Assembly: GCF_013141915.1 (NCBI RefSeq) | Contig: NZ_SROX01000009.1 | Span: 1-64,000, forward strand | DNA length: 64,000 nt | From: Cupriavidus necator | GTDB taxonomy: Bacteria; Pseudomonadota; Gammaproteobacteria; Burkholderiales; Burkholderiaceae | Direction of reading: 5' to 3' | Shown: piece by piece, positions 30,014-40,859 of the stretch | Position numbering within the stretch: position 1 is the first letter of the stretch | Layout: the number at the start of each line of letters is the position of its first letter | The notes under the pieces: model-generated | Seen by the model: only the letters and a program-made list of their open reading frames with translations | What the model was told of the DNA's origin: nothing | Database searches by the model: none | Program-made: the position numbers and the translations under genes

Positions 30014-32005
30014 TCAGATATCGGCCTCGACCTCGTTGCCTTTCTCTTCCAGCCAGCTGCGGCGCTGGGCGGCCTCGCCCTTGCCCATCAGCATGTTCAT
30101 CATCTCGACGGTCTGCGGCAGGTCGTATTCGCCCAGCATCACGGGCAGCAAGCGCCGCGTATCGGGGTTCATGGTGGTTTCCCACAGCTGCTCGGCGCTC
30201 ATCTCGCCCAGGCCCTTGAAGCGCGAGATCTGCCACGAGTTTTCCTTGACGCCGTCCTTGAGCAGCTTGTCCTGGATGGCTTCCAGTTCGCCTTCGTCGA
30301 GCGCGTACAGCTTCTGCGCCGGCTTCTTGCCGCGCGCCGGGGCATCGACGCGGAACAGCGGCGGCCGCGCCACATAGACGTTCCCGGTCTCGATCAGCTT
30401 GGGGAAATGGCGGAAGAACAGCGTCAGCAGCAGCACCTGGATATGCGCGCCGTCGACGTCGGCATCGGACAGGATGCAGATCTTGCCGTAGCGCAGGTTG
30501 GACAGGTCGGGCTCGTCATTGGCGCCGTGCGGGTCGACGCCGATCGCCACGGCAATGTCGTGCACCTCGTTGTTGGCGAAGAGGCGGTCGCGCTCGGTCT
30601 CCCAGGTGTTGAGCACCTTGCCGCGCAGCGGCAGGATCGCCTGGAATTCCTTGTCGCGGCCCATCTTGGCCGAGCCGCCGGCGGAGTCGCCCTCGACCAG
30701 GAACAGCTCGTTGCGGGTGATGTCGGTGGACTCGCAGTCGGTCAGCTTGCCCGGCAGCACCGCCACGCCGGAGCCCTTCTTCTTCTCGACCTTCTGCGCC
30801 GCGCGCGTGCGCGCCTGGGCCTGGCGGATTACCAGCTCGGCCAGCTTCTTGCCGTACTCGACATGGTGGTTCAGCCACAGCTCCAGCGCCGGGCGGCTGA
30901 AGGTGGATACCAGCCGCACCGCGTCGCGGCTGTTCAGGCGTTCCTTGATCTGGCCCTGGAACTGCGGGTCCAGCACCTTGGCCGACAGCACGAACGAGGC
31001 GCGCGCGAACACGTCTTCGCTCATCAGCTTGACGCCCTTGGGCTGCAGCGCGTGCATCTCGATAAAGCTTTTCACCGCCTGGAACAGCCCTTCGCGCAGG
31101 CCGGATTCATGGGTGCCGCCGGCCGGGGTGGGGATCAGGTTGACGTAGGACTCGCGCACCGGCGCGCCGTCCTCGGTCCAGGCCACCACCCACGACGCGC
31201 CCTCGCCGTCGGCAAAGCCTTCCTCGCCGGGGTTGGCGTCGGGGTCGGCGAAGTGCTCGCCCTCGAACATCGGGATCACCAGCTCGGCGCCGCTACCCTG
31301 CGCCAGCGCTTCGACCAGGTAACCCTTCAGGCCCTGGTCATACTGCCAAGTCTGGCGCTCGCCGGTTTTCTCGGTCACCAGCGTGACCTTCACGCCCGGC
31401 AGCAGCACCGCCTTGCTGCGCAGCAGGCGCTGCAGCTCCGCCAGCGGGATCGCGGCGGAATCGAAATACTTCGCATCCGGCCACACCTGAACGCGCGTGC
31501 CGTTTTTCTTCTCGCCGCGCTCGAGCTTGCGCGAAGCCAGCGGCACGGTCACGTCGCCGCCCGAGAAGGTCAGCGTCGAGCACATGCCGTCGCGCCAGAC
31601 GGTCACGTCCAGCTGCGTCGACAAGGCATTGGTCACCGACACGCCCACGCCATGCAGGCCGCCGGAAAACGCATAGGCGCCGCCCTTGCCCTTGTCGAAC
31701 TTGCCGCCGGCGTGCAGCCGGGTAAAGACGATCTCGACGACCGGCACGCCCTCTTCCGGGTGGACGCCCACCGGGATGCCGCGGCCGTCATCTTCCACGC
31801 TGAGGCTGCCGTCGCGATGCAAGGTCACCAGGATCTCGGAGCCGTGGCCGCCGAGGGCCTCGTCCGAGGCGTTGTCGATCACCTCCTGCACGATATGCAG
31901 GGGGTTGTCGGTCCGGGTGTACATGCCGGGGCGCTGCTTGACCGGCTCCAGGCCCTTCAGGACCCGGATGGAAGATTCGCTGTACTGACTGGTTTTGCTC
32001 GCCAT
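30014..32005 (-). CDS. parE: DNA topoisomerase IV subunit B
   Basis: A 663-aa ATPase subunit of topoisomerase IV. GHKL motifs EVIDNASDEALGG, DDGRGIPV and GLHGVGVSVTNALS lie in the first 130 residues. The TOPRIM domain has LVEGDSAGGSAKMGR and SDADVDGAHI, and the C-terminus carries FKGLGEMSAEQLWETTMNP. The start MASKTSQYSE at 32005 agrees with relatives, although the frame is open to 32134. It is the first gene of a minus-strand unit parE, transglycosylase, parC. Confidence 0.96.
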   Translation of the reverse strand: MASKTSQYSESSIRVLKGLEPVKQRPGMYTRTDNPLHIVQEVIDNASDEALGGHGSEILVTLHRDGSLSVEDDGRGIPVGVHPEEGVPVVEIVFTRLHAGGKFDKGKGGAYAFSGGLHGVGVSVTNALSTQLDVTVWRDGMCSTLTFSGGDVTVPLASRKLERGEKKNGTRVQVWPDAKYFDSAAIPLAELQRLLRSKAVLLPGVKVTLVTEKTGERQTWQYDQGLKGYLVEALAQGSGAELVIPMFEGEHFADPDANPGEEGFADGEGASWVVAWTEDGAPVRESYVNLIPTPAGGTHESGLREGLFQAVKSFIEMHALQPKGVKLMSEDVFARASFVLSAKVLDPQFQGQIKERLNSRDAVRLVSTFSRPALELWLNHHVEYGKKLAELVIRQAQARTRAAQKVEKKKGSGVAVLPGKLTDCESTDITRNELFLVEGDSAGGSAKMGRDKEFQAILPLRGKVLNTWETERDRLFANNEVHDIAVAIGVDPHGANDEPDLSNLRYGKICILSDADVDGAHIQVLLLTLFFRHFPKLIETGNVYVARPPLFRVDAPARGKKPAQKLYALDEGELEAIQDKLLKDGVKENSWQISRFKGLGEMSAEQLWETTMNPDTRRLLPVMLGEYDLPQTVEMMNMLMGKGEAAQRRSWLEEKGNEVEADI

Positions 32006-32350
32006 GGAGTCGCTACGAAAGTGAGGGGCCGGCTGCCGCGAGGCGTACAACTGTGCACGCGCCGGGGCACCGGGCACTGCATTGTAATGGAAGCGCGCGA
32101 CGCCAATCCCGCGGAAAAAGCCAAGGACCCGCACGCCTCGTGCCGGCCCCGGCTTGCCGGGCTACCGGCACTTTTTCCCCGGCACCCCAGGTGACGGCGC
32201 CGCCGTACGCGTTTTCCCGAGCCGGAGTAAACTCCCCTCCACCCGGCCCCGGCAAGCCTGATTGCCGTTCCGGCGCGGCAAAAACAACAAGCAACAGACC
32301 ATCCCCCTCGGCGCCGCCCCACCCGGCGCGACCGCACACCGAGCCAAGAC
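32006..32350. other. Divergent intergenic region between parE and the MFS gene
   Basis: The 345 bases contain no convincing gene, hairpin or repeat. They must carry the promoters of parE (minus) and of the MFS gene (plus), but no consensus box stands out. Confidence 0.45.
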
Positions 32351-33562
32351 ATGCAGAACCGACAACTCTCCCTGACCACCGTCCTTGTATGCGGTGGCTT
32401 GCTGGTCACCCTTTCGATGGGCATCCGGCACGGCTTCGGCCTGTTCAACCTGCCGATCACGCAGGCCCACGGCTGGAACCGCGAGACCTTCGCCTTTGCG
32501 CTGGCGCTGCAGAACCTGATGTGGGGCGCGAGCCAGCCGTTCGCCGGGGCCCTGGCCGACAAATTCGGCGCGCTGCGCATCATGCTGGTGGGCGTGGCGC
32601 TATACGTGGCCGGACTGGTGGTGATGGCGATGGCGACCAGCGGCACCGCCTTCGCCACCGGCGCCGGCGTGATGATCGGCATCGCCCAGTCCGGCACCAC
32701 CTACAGCATCGTCTATGGCGTGATCGGCCGCGTCGCCAGCCCGGAAAAGCGGGTCTGGGCGATGGGCATCGCCGCCGCCGCGGGCTCCTTCGGCCAGTTC
32801 CTGATGATTCCGGTGGAACAGGGGCTGATCTCCGGCCTGGGCTGGCAGAACGCGCTGTACGTGATGGCGCTGATGGCGTGCGTGATGCTGCCGCTGGCGC
32901 TGACCCTGCGCGAACCGCGCGAGTCCGCCCACGGCGGTGGCCACCACCAGACTATCGGCCAGGCCATCCATGAAGCCTTCGGCAACCGCAACTTCCAGCT
33001 GCTGACGCTGGGCTACTTCGTGTGCGGCTTCCAGGTCGTGTTTATCGGCGTGCACCTGGCACCGTATCTGAAAGACCAGGGACTGACCGACCCGAAGGTG
33101 GCCGTGGTGGCGCTGGCGCTGATCGGGCTGTTCAATGTGTTCGGCACCTATACCGCCGGGGCCCTGGGGCAGCGGCTGCCCAAGCGCTACCTGCTGTCGG
33201 CCATCTACCTGACGCGTTCGGTGGTGATCGCCGGCTACCTGATGCTGCCGCTGACCGTGGCCAGCACCTGGGTGTTCGCGGCGCTGATGGGCTTCCTTTG
33301 GCTATCGACCGTGCCGCTGACCAACGGCATCATCGCGCAGGTATTTGGCGTGAAGTACCTGTCGATGCTGTCCGGCGTGGTGTTCTTCTCGCACCAGATC
33401 GGCAGCTTCCTGGGGGCGTGGCTGGGCGGCTACCTCTATGACCGCACCGGCGGCTACAACACGGTGTGGGTGATTGCGATCGGGCTGGGCGTGCTGGCGG
33501 CACTGGTCAACCTGCCGATCCGCGAGCAGGCGCTGGTGCGGGCGCAGCCGGCGGCGGCGTGA
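32351..33562 (+). CDS. MFS transporter (monocarboxylate/OFA-like)
   Basis: A 403-aa protein with twelve hydrophobic helices. The A-motif analogue between helices 2 and 3 is GALADKFGALRIMLVG, and the repeat of it in the second half is AGALGQRLPKRYLL. The IRHGFGLFNLPITQAHGWNRETFAFALALQNLMWGASQPFAG opening resembles oxalate/formate and monocarboxylate-type MFS proteins. Substrate not readable. It is preceded by a divergent region and followed, with a TGATG overlap, by a 46-aa membrane protein. Confidence 0.87.
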   Translation: MQNRQLSLTTVLVCGGLLVTLSMGIRHGFGLFNLPITQAHGWNRETFAFALALQNLMWGASQPFAGALADKFGALRIMLVGVALYVAGLVVMAMATSGTAFATGAGVMIGIAQSGTTYSIVYGVIGRVASPEKRVWAMGIAAAAGSFGQFLMIPVEQGLISGLGWQNALYVMALMACVMLPLALTLREPRESAHGGGHHQTIGQAIHEAFGNRNFQLLTLGYFVCGFQVVFIGVHLAPYLKDQGLTDPKVAVVALALIGLFNVFGTYTAGALGQRLPKRYLLSAIYLTRSVVIAGYLMLPLTVASTWVFAALMGFLWLSTVPLTNGIIAQVFGVKYLSMLSGVVFFSHQIGSFLGAWLGGYLYDRTGGYNTVWVIAIGLGVLAALVNLPIREQALVRAQPAAA

Positions 33563-33702
33563 TGGCCTCGGGACGGGCGACCATGGCGAAGGCGGCCGGT
33601 CTGGCGGTGCTGGCGGGGGTGCTGGTGCTGGGGTTCGTGGGGTATTTGCGGCCTGCGTTTGTGGTTGGGCTGGCTAATATGGTGTTGGCTTGGTGTGGGT
33701 GA
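33562..33702 (+). CDS. Tiny membrane protein coupled to the MFS gene, 46 aa
   Basis: ATG 33562 overlaps the MFS stop codon (TGATG), an arrangement that couples translation. The product has a short basic N-terminus and one or two hydrophobic segments (AGLAVLAGVLVLGFVGYL, FVVGLANMVLA). No family is recognised. Coupling and membrane character suggest a small partner of the transporter, but this is inference; the C-terminus ends at the edge of the palindrome that hosts the IS elements. Confidence 0.5.
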   Translation: MASGRATMAKAAGLAVLAGVLVLGFVGYLRPAFVVGLANMVLAWCG

Positions 33703-33738
33703 GGGGGTTTTTTTGCGGGCGTTTTGGGTGGTCGCTCG

Positions 33739-33756
33739 TGGTGACATGCTGTCGGC
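33739..33756 (+). repeat. Left 18-bp direct repeat flanking IS element A
   Basis: TGGTGACATGCTGTCGGC abuts the left terminal inverted repeat of element A. The identical 18 bases abut the right end at 36147-36164, and an inverted copy lies at 36187-36204. Confidence 0.85.
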
Positions 33757-33809
33757 GGACCTGTCAGAGATTTTGTGTTTAGGGCATAACATGTTGCCAA
33801 GGAGCATGT

Positions 33810-34400
33810 ATGCCACGCAGAACCAAGACGAGCCAGGCCGCCGACCGTGAGTTGCCGACCATCCCCGAGGAGTTGCTTGCCCATTTCGTCAAGGGCCCGA
33901 TGACTGCCGAGGCGGTCCAAGACGCTTCGATGGCGTTCAAGAAGGCCCTGATCGAACGCGCCCTGGGCGCTGAGCTCGGCCATCACCTAGGCTACGCGGC
34001 TGGCGCCGAGCGCCCGGCCGGCACGGTCAACCAGCGCAACGGCAAGAGCGCCAAGACCCTTCTGACCGACGGCGGCCCGCTGCGGATAGACATTCCGCGC
34101 GACCGCGACGGCAGTTTCGATCCAATTCTGATCCCCAAGCACGAGCGGCGCTTCACTGGGTTCGACGACAAGATCATCGCCAATGTACGCCCGGGGCATG
34201 ACCGTGCGCGAGATCCAGGCGTTCCTGGCCGAGCAGTACGGCACCGAGGTATCGCCCGAGTTCATCAGCTCGGTGACCGATGCGGTCATGGACGAGGTCA
34301 CCACCTGGCAGGCCCGCCCGCTGGAGGCGATGTACCCGGTGGTGTTCTTCGACGCGCTGCGGGTCAAGATGCGCGAGGACGGGGTGGTGCGCAACAAGGC
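33810..34400 (+). pseudogene. IS256-family transposase of element A, 5' fragment
   Basis: Starts at ATG 33810 (MPRRTKTSQAADRELPTIPE). The sequence matches the intact transposase of element B ([54 protein letters not shown]). At about 34181 an extra A (GCCAATG instead of GCCATG) shifts the frame; the correct frame resumes at 34183 with [27 protein letters not shown] and is then cut by element B after VVRNKA. Confidence 0.9.
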
Positions 34401-35772
34401 GGACCTATCCGGAATTTTGTGTACGAGGCATATCATGAGAGGTAATGACCATGGATATGCCGATGAAGAAGAAACGTACGGTTGCGTCTCAGGCAGCGGC
34501 CCGCGGGCCGCTGCCGGCTTTGCCGGAGGGGTTGCTTGACGAACTGATTAAAGGGCCGATGACGCCCAGCGAAGTCCAGGATCTGATGCTGGCGTTCAAC
34601 AAAGCCATCATCGAGCGAGCGATGGGCGCCGAGATGAGCATGCACCTGGGCTATAAGCCGGGCGACCCCAAGCCGGCCGAGCAGTCTAATGCGCGCAACG
34701 GCCTCACGGGCAAGACCGTTATCACCGACCGCGGCCCGGTGCGGGTCGAATTGCCGCGCGACCGCGATGGCAGCTTTGAGCCGGTCTTGATCCCCAAGCA
34801 TGAGCGGCGCTTTACCGGATTCGACGAGCGCATTATTGCCATGTACGCGCGCGGCATGAGCGTGCGCGAGATCCAGGCGTTCTTGGCTGAGAGCTACGGA
34901 ACCGAAGTCTCACCGGACTTCATCAGCTCGGTCACCGATGAAGTCATGGCCGAGGCAATCGCGTGGCAGAGCCGCCCGCTCGAAGCCATGTACCCGGTCG
35001 TGTTCTTCGACGCGTTGCGGGTCAAGATCCGCACCGACGGCGTGGTCAGCAATAAGGCCGTGTATCTGGCATTGGGCATCCAGGCAGACGGTCAACGCCA
35101 TGTGCTGGGCCTGTGGGTCGAGCAGACCGAAGGTGCCAAGTTCTGGCTCAAGGTCTTCAACGAGCTCAAGAACCGCGGCTGTCAGGATATCCTGATCGCG
35201 GTGGTCGATGGCCTCAAAGGCTTGGCTGAGGCCGTTGCGACGGCCTATCCCCGCACGACGGTGCAAACCTGCATTGTGCATTTGATCCGCAACAGCCTGG
35301 ACTACGCCAACTATAAGGACCGCAAGGTGCTGGCGCAGGCGCTGCGGCCAATCTACAGCGCGGCCAGCGAGCAGGAGGCCGAGCAGGCGCTGCAGGACTT
35401 CGCCGACGGCCCGTGGGGTGAAAAACTGCCGATGATCGCCCAGTCGTGGCGACGCGCCTGGGAGCACGTCACGCCTTTCTTCGTGTTCCCGCCCGAGATC
35501 CGGCGCGTGATCTACACCACGAATGCCATCGAAAGCTTGAATATGCAGCTGCGCAAGATCATCAAAACCCGAGGGCACTTCCCCTCGGATGAAGCCGCTG
35601 TCAAGCTGCTGTGGCTGGCGCTGCGCAACGTGCTGGCCAAGTCCGTTCGCACGACCTATGACTGGAAGTCCGCCATGAACCAGTTTGCTATTCTGTATGG
35701 CGAGCGATTTACTGCGGCACGGGGCTAACAGAATTCAAAAACCGCCTCGCACACAAAAATGCGGACAGGTCC
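34401..35772 (+). mobile_element. IS256-family element B, apparently intact, 1372 bp
   Basis: The ends are inverted repeats: left GGACCTATCCGGAATTTTGT at 34401-34420, and right, read inward from 35772, GGACCTGTCCGCATTTTTGT. Both continue GT-CGAGGC. One full-length transposase gene fills the element. No target-site duplication is present: the left flank ends ACAAGGC and the right flank begins CCCCCCATT. Together with the missing middle of A, this points to a deletion next to B after insertion. Confidence 0.88.
34445..35728 (+). CDS. IS256-family (Mutator) transposase of element B
   Basis: A 427-aa transposase, complete. The N-terminal DNA-binding part ([35 protein letters not shown]) leads into the DDE core: first Asp in [12 protein letters not shown], second in [16 protein letters not shown] followed by the [18 protein letters not shown] motif, and the Glu in [25 protein letters not shown] 34451 is an alternative start. 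About three quarters of residues match the fragments of element A, so A and B are related but distinct IS types. Confidence 0.95.
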   Translation: MTMDMPMKKKRTVASQAAARGPLPALPEGLLDELIKGPMTPSEVQDLMLAFNKAIIERAMGAEMSMHLGYKPGDPKPAEQSNARNGLTGKTVITDRGPVRVELPRDRDGSFEPVLIPKHERRFTGFDERIIAMYARGMSVREIQAFLAESYGTEVSPDFISSVTDEVMAEAIAWQSRPLEAMYPVVFFDALRVKIRTDGVVSNKAVYLALGIQADGQRHVLGLWVEQTEGAKFWLKVFNELKNRGCQDILIAVVDGLKGLAEAVATAYPRTTVQTCIVHLIRNSLDYANYKDRKVLAQALRPIYSAASEQEAEQALQDFADGPWGEKLPMIAQSWRRAWEHVTPFFVFPPEIRRVIYTTNAIESLNMQLRKIIKTRGHFPSDEAAVKLLWLALRNVLAKSVRTTYDWKSAMNQFAILYGERFTAARG

Positions 35773-36073
35773 CCCCCCCATTGCCGCATCCTGGCGTCGC
35801 GCCTGGGATCAGGTGATCCCGTTCTTTACCTTCCCGCCGGCAATCCGCAAGATCATCTACACGACCAACGCCATTGAAAGCATCAATGCGCAATTGCGCA
35901 AGATCATCAAGACCCGGGGACACTTCCCCAGTGATGAAGCGGCGACCAAGCTGCTGTGGCTGGCCCTGCGCAACATCACCGGCAAGTGGGGCAGCTCAAC
36001 GCATGACTGGAAGGCTGCCATGAACCAGTTCGCCATCCTTTACGAAGAGCGCTTCACCCACCCGCATCATTGA
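35773..36073 (+). pseudogene. IS256-family transposase of element A, 3' fragment
   Basis: The frame resumes just after element B with IAASWRRAWDQVIPFFTFPP and runs to the stop at 36071-36073, including the conserved [22 protein letters not shown]. Compared with the intact transposase, about 125 codons between VVRNKA and this fragment are missing. Confidence 0.9.
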
Positions 36074-36146
36074 GATAATGCTGGCTCACCGGTCAAATCC
36101 ACGGTGAGCCTTTATCTGCCCTGAACACAAAAACGCTGACAGGCCC

Positions 36147-36204
36147 TGGTGACATGCTGTCGGCTTTTGGACCGCCTGGTTCAACAGCCGACAGCATGTC
36201 ACCA
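36147..36204 (+). repeat. Palindrome hosting the IS insertion
   Basis: TGGTGACATGCTGTCGGC at 36147-36164 and its exact reverse complement at 36187-36204 enclose a 22-base loop. The outer flanks (33705-33738 on the left of the IS, 36205-36236 on the right) are also imperfect reverse complements, sharing GTCGCT and a GGGGGTTTTTTTG / CAAAAAAACCCCC edge. The uninterrupted locus would have been a palindrome with arms of about 50 bases lying exactly between the stop codons of two convergent genes. Confidence 0.8.
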
Positions 36205-36236
36205 ACAGCGACAAACACTGCCCCAAAAAAACCCCC

Positions 36237-38171
<1,935 letters not shown>

Positions 38172-38274
38172 GGGAAGGAAGACGAGACAGCGAGGAAAGA
38201 AGGGACGAGCCGGCGGCGCGGGACCACGGCGGCAGCCCGCATTGTAGACGACCAGCACCGCGACCCGGCCGGGC

Positions 38275-38304
38275 AAAAAAGAAGGGCCCGCGCACTGCGG
38301 GCCC
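38275..38304 (-). terminator. Intrinsic terminator in the uup leader (possible attenuator)
   Basis: On the minus strand GGGCCCGC (38304-38297) pairs with GCGGGCCC (38291-38284) around 5 bases and is followed by TTCTTTTTT (38283-38275). It lies 104 bases upstream of the uup start, inside the divergent region shared with the permease gene, so no gene ends here. A second small hairpin (GTGCC/GGCAC, 38320-38339) precedes it. Regulation of uup by attenuation is inference. Confidence 0.75.
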
Positions 38305-38510
38305 AAGAGTCTCTCCTCGGTGCCCTGCTCGCAAGGCACGAAACCAGCATAACAACGGCCCACGGCCGGCTCCAGTCGGACAAGTCCGTAAGGGAAAGCC
38401 CCGTCAACGATGGCCGCCGCGCTGCGCCCCCGGCGCGCCGGGCCAAATTGGTACGGCCAAGCCACTCATGCGAAGATGGCGGCCGTATCCAAGTGCCTGC
38501 TGCCTCGCCC
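38305..38510. other. Divergent promoter region of uup and the BenE-like gene
   Basis: No ORF is credible here. A 5-bp hairpin (GTGCC at 38320-38324 and GGCAC at 38335-38339) sits on the uup side. No clear -35/-10 pair was found for either gene. Confidence 0.4.
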
Positions 38511-39689
38511 ATGACCACCGCTTCGCTGAAATTTTCCGACCTGTCCGTGTCGGCGCTTGTCGCCGGGCTGGTCGCCACGCTCACCGGCTATACCAGTTCG
38601 CTGGTGTTGATGATCCAGGCGGGACACGCGGCCCACCTGACCGACGCGCAGATTTCGTCGTGGATCTGGGCGCTGTCGATCGGCATGGGCATCACCACCA
38701 TCTTCCTGTCGCTGGCGCTGCGCGTGCCGATCGTGGTGGCATGGTCGACGCCCGGCGCCGCGCTGCTGATCGCCAGCCTGCCGGGCGTGCCGTATGCCGA
38801 GGCCATCGGGGCCTTCCTGCTGGCCGCGTTGCTAATGACGGCGGCCGGCATGACGGGCTGGTTCGACAAGCTGATGCGCGCCCTGCCGGCCAGCATTGCC
38901 TCGGCCCTGCTGGCGGGCATCCTGTTCCGCATCAGCGTGGACGTGTTCGTGCAGGCGCAGCACCAGACCGTGCTGCTGCTGGCGATGTTCGCCGCCTTCC
39001 TGCTGGGGCGGCGGTTGTGGCCGGCTTATGCGGTGCCGGGGGTTCTGCTGGCAGGAGTGGTTGTCGCCGGGGGACTCGGCCAGCTCGATTTCTCGGCCGT
39101 GCGGCTGGAACTCGCGGTGCCAGTGTGGACCACGCCGGCGTTCTCGATGCCGGCCTTCATCAGCCTGGCGATCCCGCTGTTCATCGTTGCACTGGCTTCG
39201 CAGAACATCCCCGGGCTGGCCGTGCTGCAGGCCGACGGCTACCACGTGCCGGCCTCGCGCCTGATCACCGTGACCGGCCTGGCCTCGGCCGCGCTGGCGC
39301 CGTTCGGCTCGCACGGCATCAACCTGGCGGCCATCACCGCGGCGATCTGCACCGGACCGCAGGCCGATCCCGACCGCCACCGCCGCTATACCGCGGCGGT
39401 GGTGTGCGGCGTCGGCTACCTGGTCGCGGGCACGCTTGCCGCCAGCATTGCCGCGCTGTTCACCGCCTTTCCGCAGGCGCTGGTGGTGGGCGTGACCGCG
39501 TTCGCGCTGATGGGCTCGATCGCCAACGGCCTGACCGTGGCCATGCAAATCCCGGCGGAGCGCGAAGCTGCCCTGCTGACGTTCATGATCACGGCCTCCG
39601 GCATGACCCTGGCGGGCATCGGCTCGGCGTTCTGGGGCGTGGTGGGCGGCGTGCTCGCCTACCACGTGCTGCGCCCCCGGCCGGCCTGA
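38511..39689 (+). CDS. BenE-family benzoate/aromatic acid membrane transporter
   Basis: A 392-aa inner-membrane protein of the BenE family with about 12 helices. LVATLTGYTSSLVLMIQAG, WSTPGAALLIASLPG, VALASQNIPGLAVLQADGY and PFGSHGINLAAITAAICTGPQADPD are family landmarks. BenE proteins import benzoate with protons. No aromatic-degradation genes are adjacent, so benzoate as substrate is uncertain. Start ATG 38511 (MTTASLKFSDLS). Confidence 0.88.
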   Translation: MTTASLKFSDLSVSALVAGLVATLTGYTSSLVLMIQAGHAAHLTDAQISSWIWALSIGMGITTIFLSLALRVPIVVAWSTPGAALLIASLPGVPYAEAIGAFLLAALLMTAAGMTGWFDKLMRALPASIASALLAGILFRISVDVFVQAQHQTVLLLAMFAAFLLGRRLWPAYAVPGVLLAGVVVAGGLGQLDFSAVRLELAVPVWTTPAFSMPAFISLAIPLFIVALASQNIPGLAVLQADGYHVPASRLITVTGLASAALAPFGSHGINLAAITAAICTGPQADPDRHRRYTAAVVCGVGYLVAGTLAASIAALFTAFPQALVVGVTAFALMGSIANGLTVAMQIPAEREAALLTFMITASGMTLAGIGSAFWGVVGGVLAYHVLRPRPA

Positions 39690-39710
39690 CGGCAGGCCCG
39701 CGCCGGGACG

Positions 39711-40220
39711 CTACAGCAGCAGGAAAGCCAGGTCGGACAGCCCGATTTCCTCGGGCGGCACGCCCTTGCGGCGCTGGAACAGGATGTGCTGCAGCACGCG
39801 GTCGCGGTCCCCGGCAAAGGCCTGCGGATCCAGCCGCAGCGCCACGCGCGCGTAGTGCTCGGCCAGCAGCCGGTAGACCCGGTGCCGCACCACCAGCATC
39901 TCGTTGTCGGCATGCAGCCGGCTGATTGCGCCGGTGTGCTCTTCTTCCAGCTGGCGCATGCCCACGACTACCCGGGCGTGCATGCCGCGGTAGCGGTCGG
40001 CCTCTGCATGGGCCTTGCGCAGTTCCTCACGCAGCGCGCGCACCTCCTGCATCAGCCTCAGGTTGTGCTGCACCCCGCGCTGAATCCGCGCGGCTTCTTC
40101 CAGCGCCTGGTCCGCCGCCGCGATGGTGTCTTGCCATGGATTCGTGTCAGGCGTGATGACGGTGTCCCCGGACGCAGATGACGCCGAGACGGCCGCGCCG
40201 TCGATGCCAGTGTGTTGCAT
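39711..40220 (-). CDS. Hypothetical coiled-coil protein, 169 aa
   Basis: A soluble protein without a signal peptide. Residues about 30-105 are strongly helical and charged (ALEEAARIQRGVQHNLRLMQEVRALREELRKAHAEADRY), predicting a coiled coil. The C-terminal part (RVYRLLAEHYARVALRLD, EEIGLSDLAFLLL) is conserved-looking but not recognised. It is convergent with the BenE-like gene and divergent from the SMR gene. No function is proposed. Confidence 0.65.
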   Translation of the reverse strand: MQHTGIDGAAVSASSASGDTVITPDTNPWQDTIAAADQALEEAARIQRGVQHNLRLMQEVRALREELRKAHAEADRYRGMHARVVVGMRQLEEEHTGAISRLHADNEMLVVRHRVYRLLAEHYARVALRLDPQAFAGDRDRVLQHILFQRRKGVPPEEIGLSDLAFLLL

Positions 40221-40476
40221 ACCGCTCCCCTATCCCCCGCGCCCGCCACCGGCATCGTGCGTGCCGGCTTGGTCAGGCAAACTTCCGCGACTGCCTCGAC
40301 AACCGTCCTGCCGCAGGCCAGCGTGCGCCCGCCCGGTGCGGTCCTGATCGGCACATTCAATCCTGCATGGCCGCTTCGCACAACCACCGCGAGGGAGGGA
40401 CGCGGCTTTGGCGCAACATGCGCAGGACGCTAAGATGCCGGATCAGGCCCAAACCGGCCAACCACTTCTGCAAGCC

Positions 40477-40809
40477 ATGAACGGATACCTGCTGCTCGCC
40501 CTCGCCATCGTCGCCGAAGTCATCGCCACCAGCAGCCTGAAAGCCTCGCAGGGTTTTACGCGGCTGATGCCCAGCGTGCTGGTGGTCACCGGCTACGTCG
40601 CCGCCTTCTATCTGCTGATGCTGGTGATGCGCACGGTGCCGGTCGGCATCGCCTATGCGATCTGGAGCGGCGCCGGGATCGTGCTGGTATCGCTGATCGC
40701 CGTGGTGTTGTACCGGCAGGTGCCGGACCTGGCGGCCTGTGTCGGGATCGGGCTGATCATTGCCGGCGTGGCGGTGATCCAGCTGTTTTCGAAGACCAGC
40801 GCGCATTGA
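40477..40809 (+). CDS. Small multidrug resistance (SMR) family protein
   Basis: A 110-aa, four-helix antiporter subunit of the EmrE/SugE size. The key Glu in helix 1 is present (LLLALAIVAEVIATSSLKASQGFT), followed by PVGIAYAIWSGAGIVLVSLIAVVLY, the classic SMR motif (Y-A-x-W-x-G-x-G). ATSSLK after Glu14 favours the EmrE (cation export) over the SugE/Gdx (guanidinium) type. Start ATG 40477 is preferred to the open frame from 40408. Confidence 0.92.
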   Translation: MNGYLLLALAIVAEVIATSSLKASQGFTRLMPSVLVVTGYVAAFYLLMLVMRTVPVGIAYAIWSGAGIVLVSLIAVVLYRQVPDLAACVGIGLIIAGVAVIQLFSKTSAH

Positions 40810-40859
40810 CGCGGCATGGGTACCGCGCTACCAGTTTTGCTTCAAGTGGCGCGCCAATG

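Larger units (their letters stand above)
33757..36146 (+). mobile_element. IS256-family element A, defective, with element B nested in it
   Basis: The ends are imperfect inverted repeats: the left begins GGACCTGTCAGAGATTTTGT and the right, read inward, begins GGGCCTGTCAGCGTTTTTGT, each followed by GTT and an AGGGCA box. The transposase is split by element B (34401-35772), has a frameshift near 34182 and lacks a central part of about 125 codons. Mutator-type transposases of the IS256 family cut and copy via a DDE active site; this copy cannot encode one. Confidence 0.88.
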
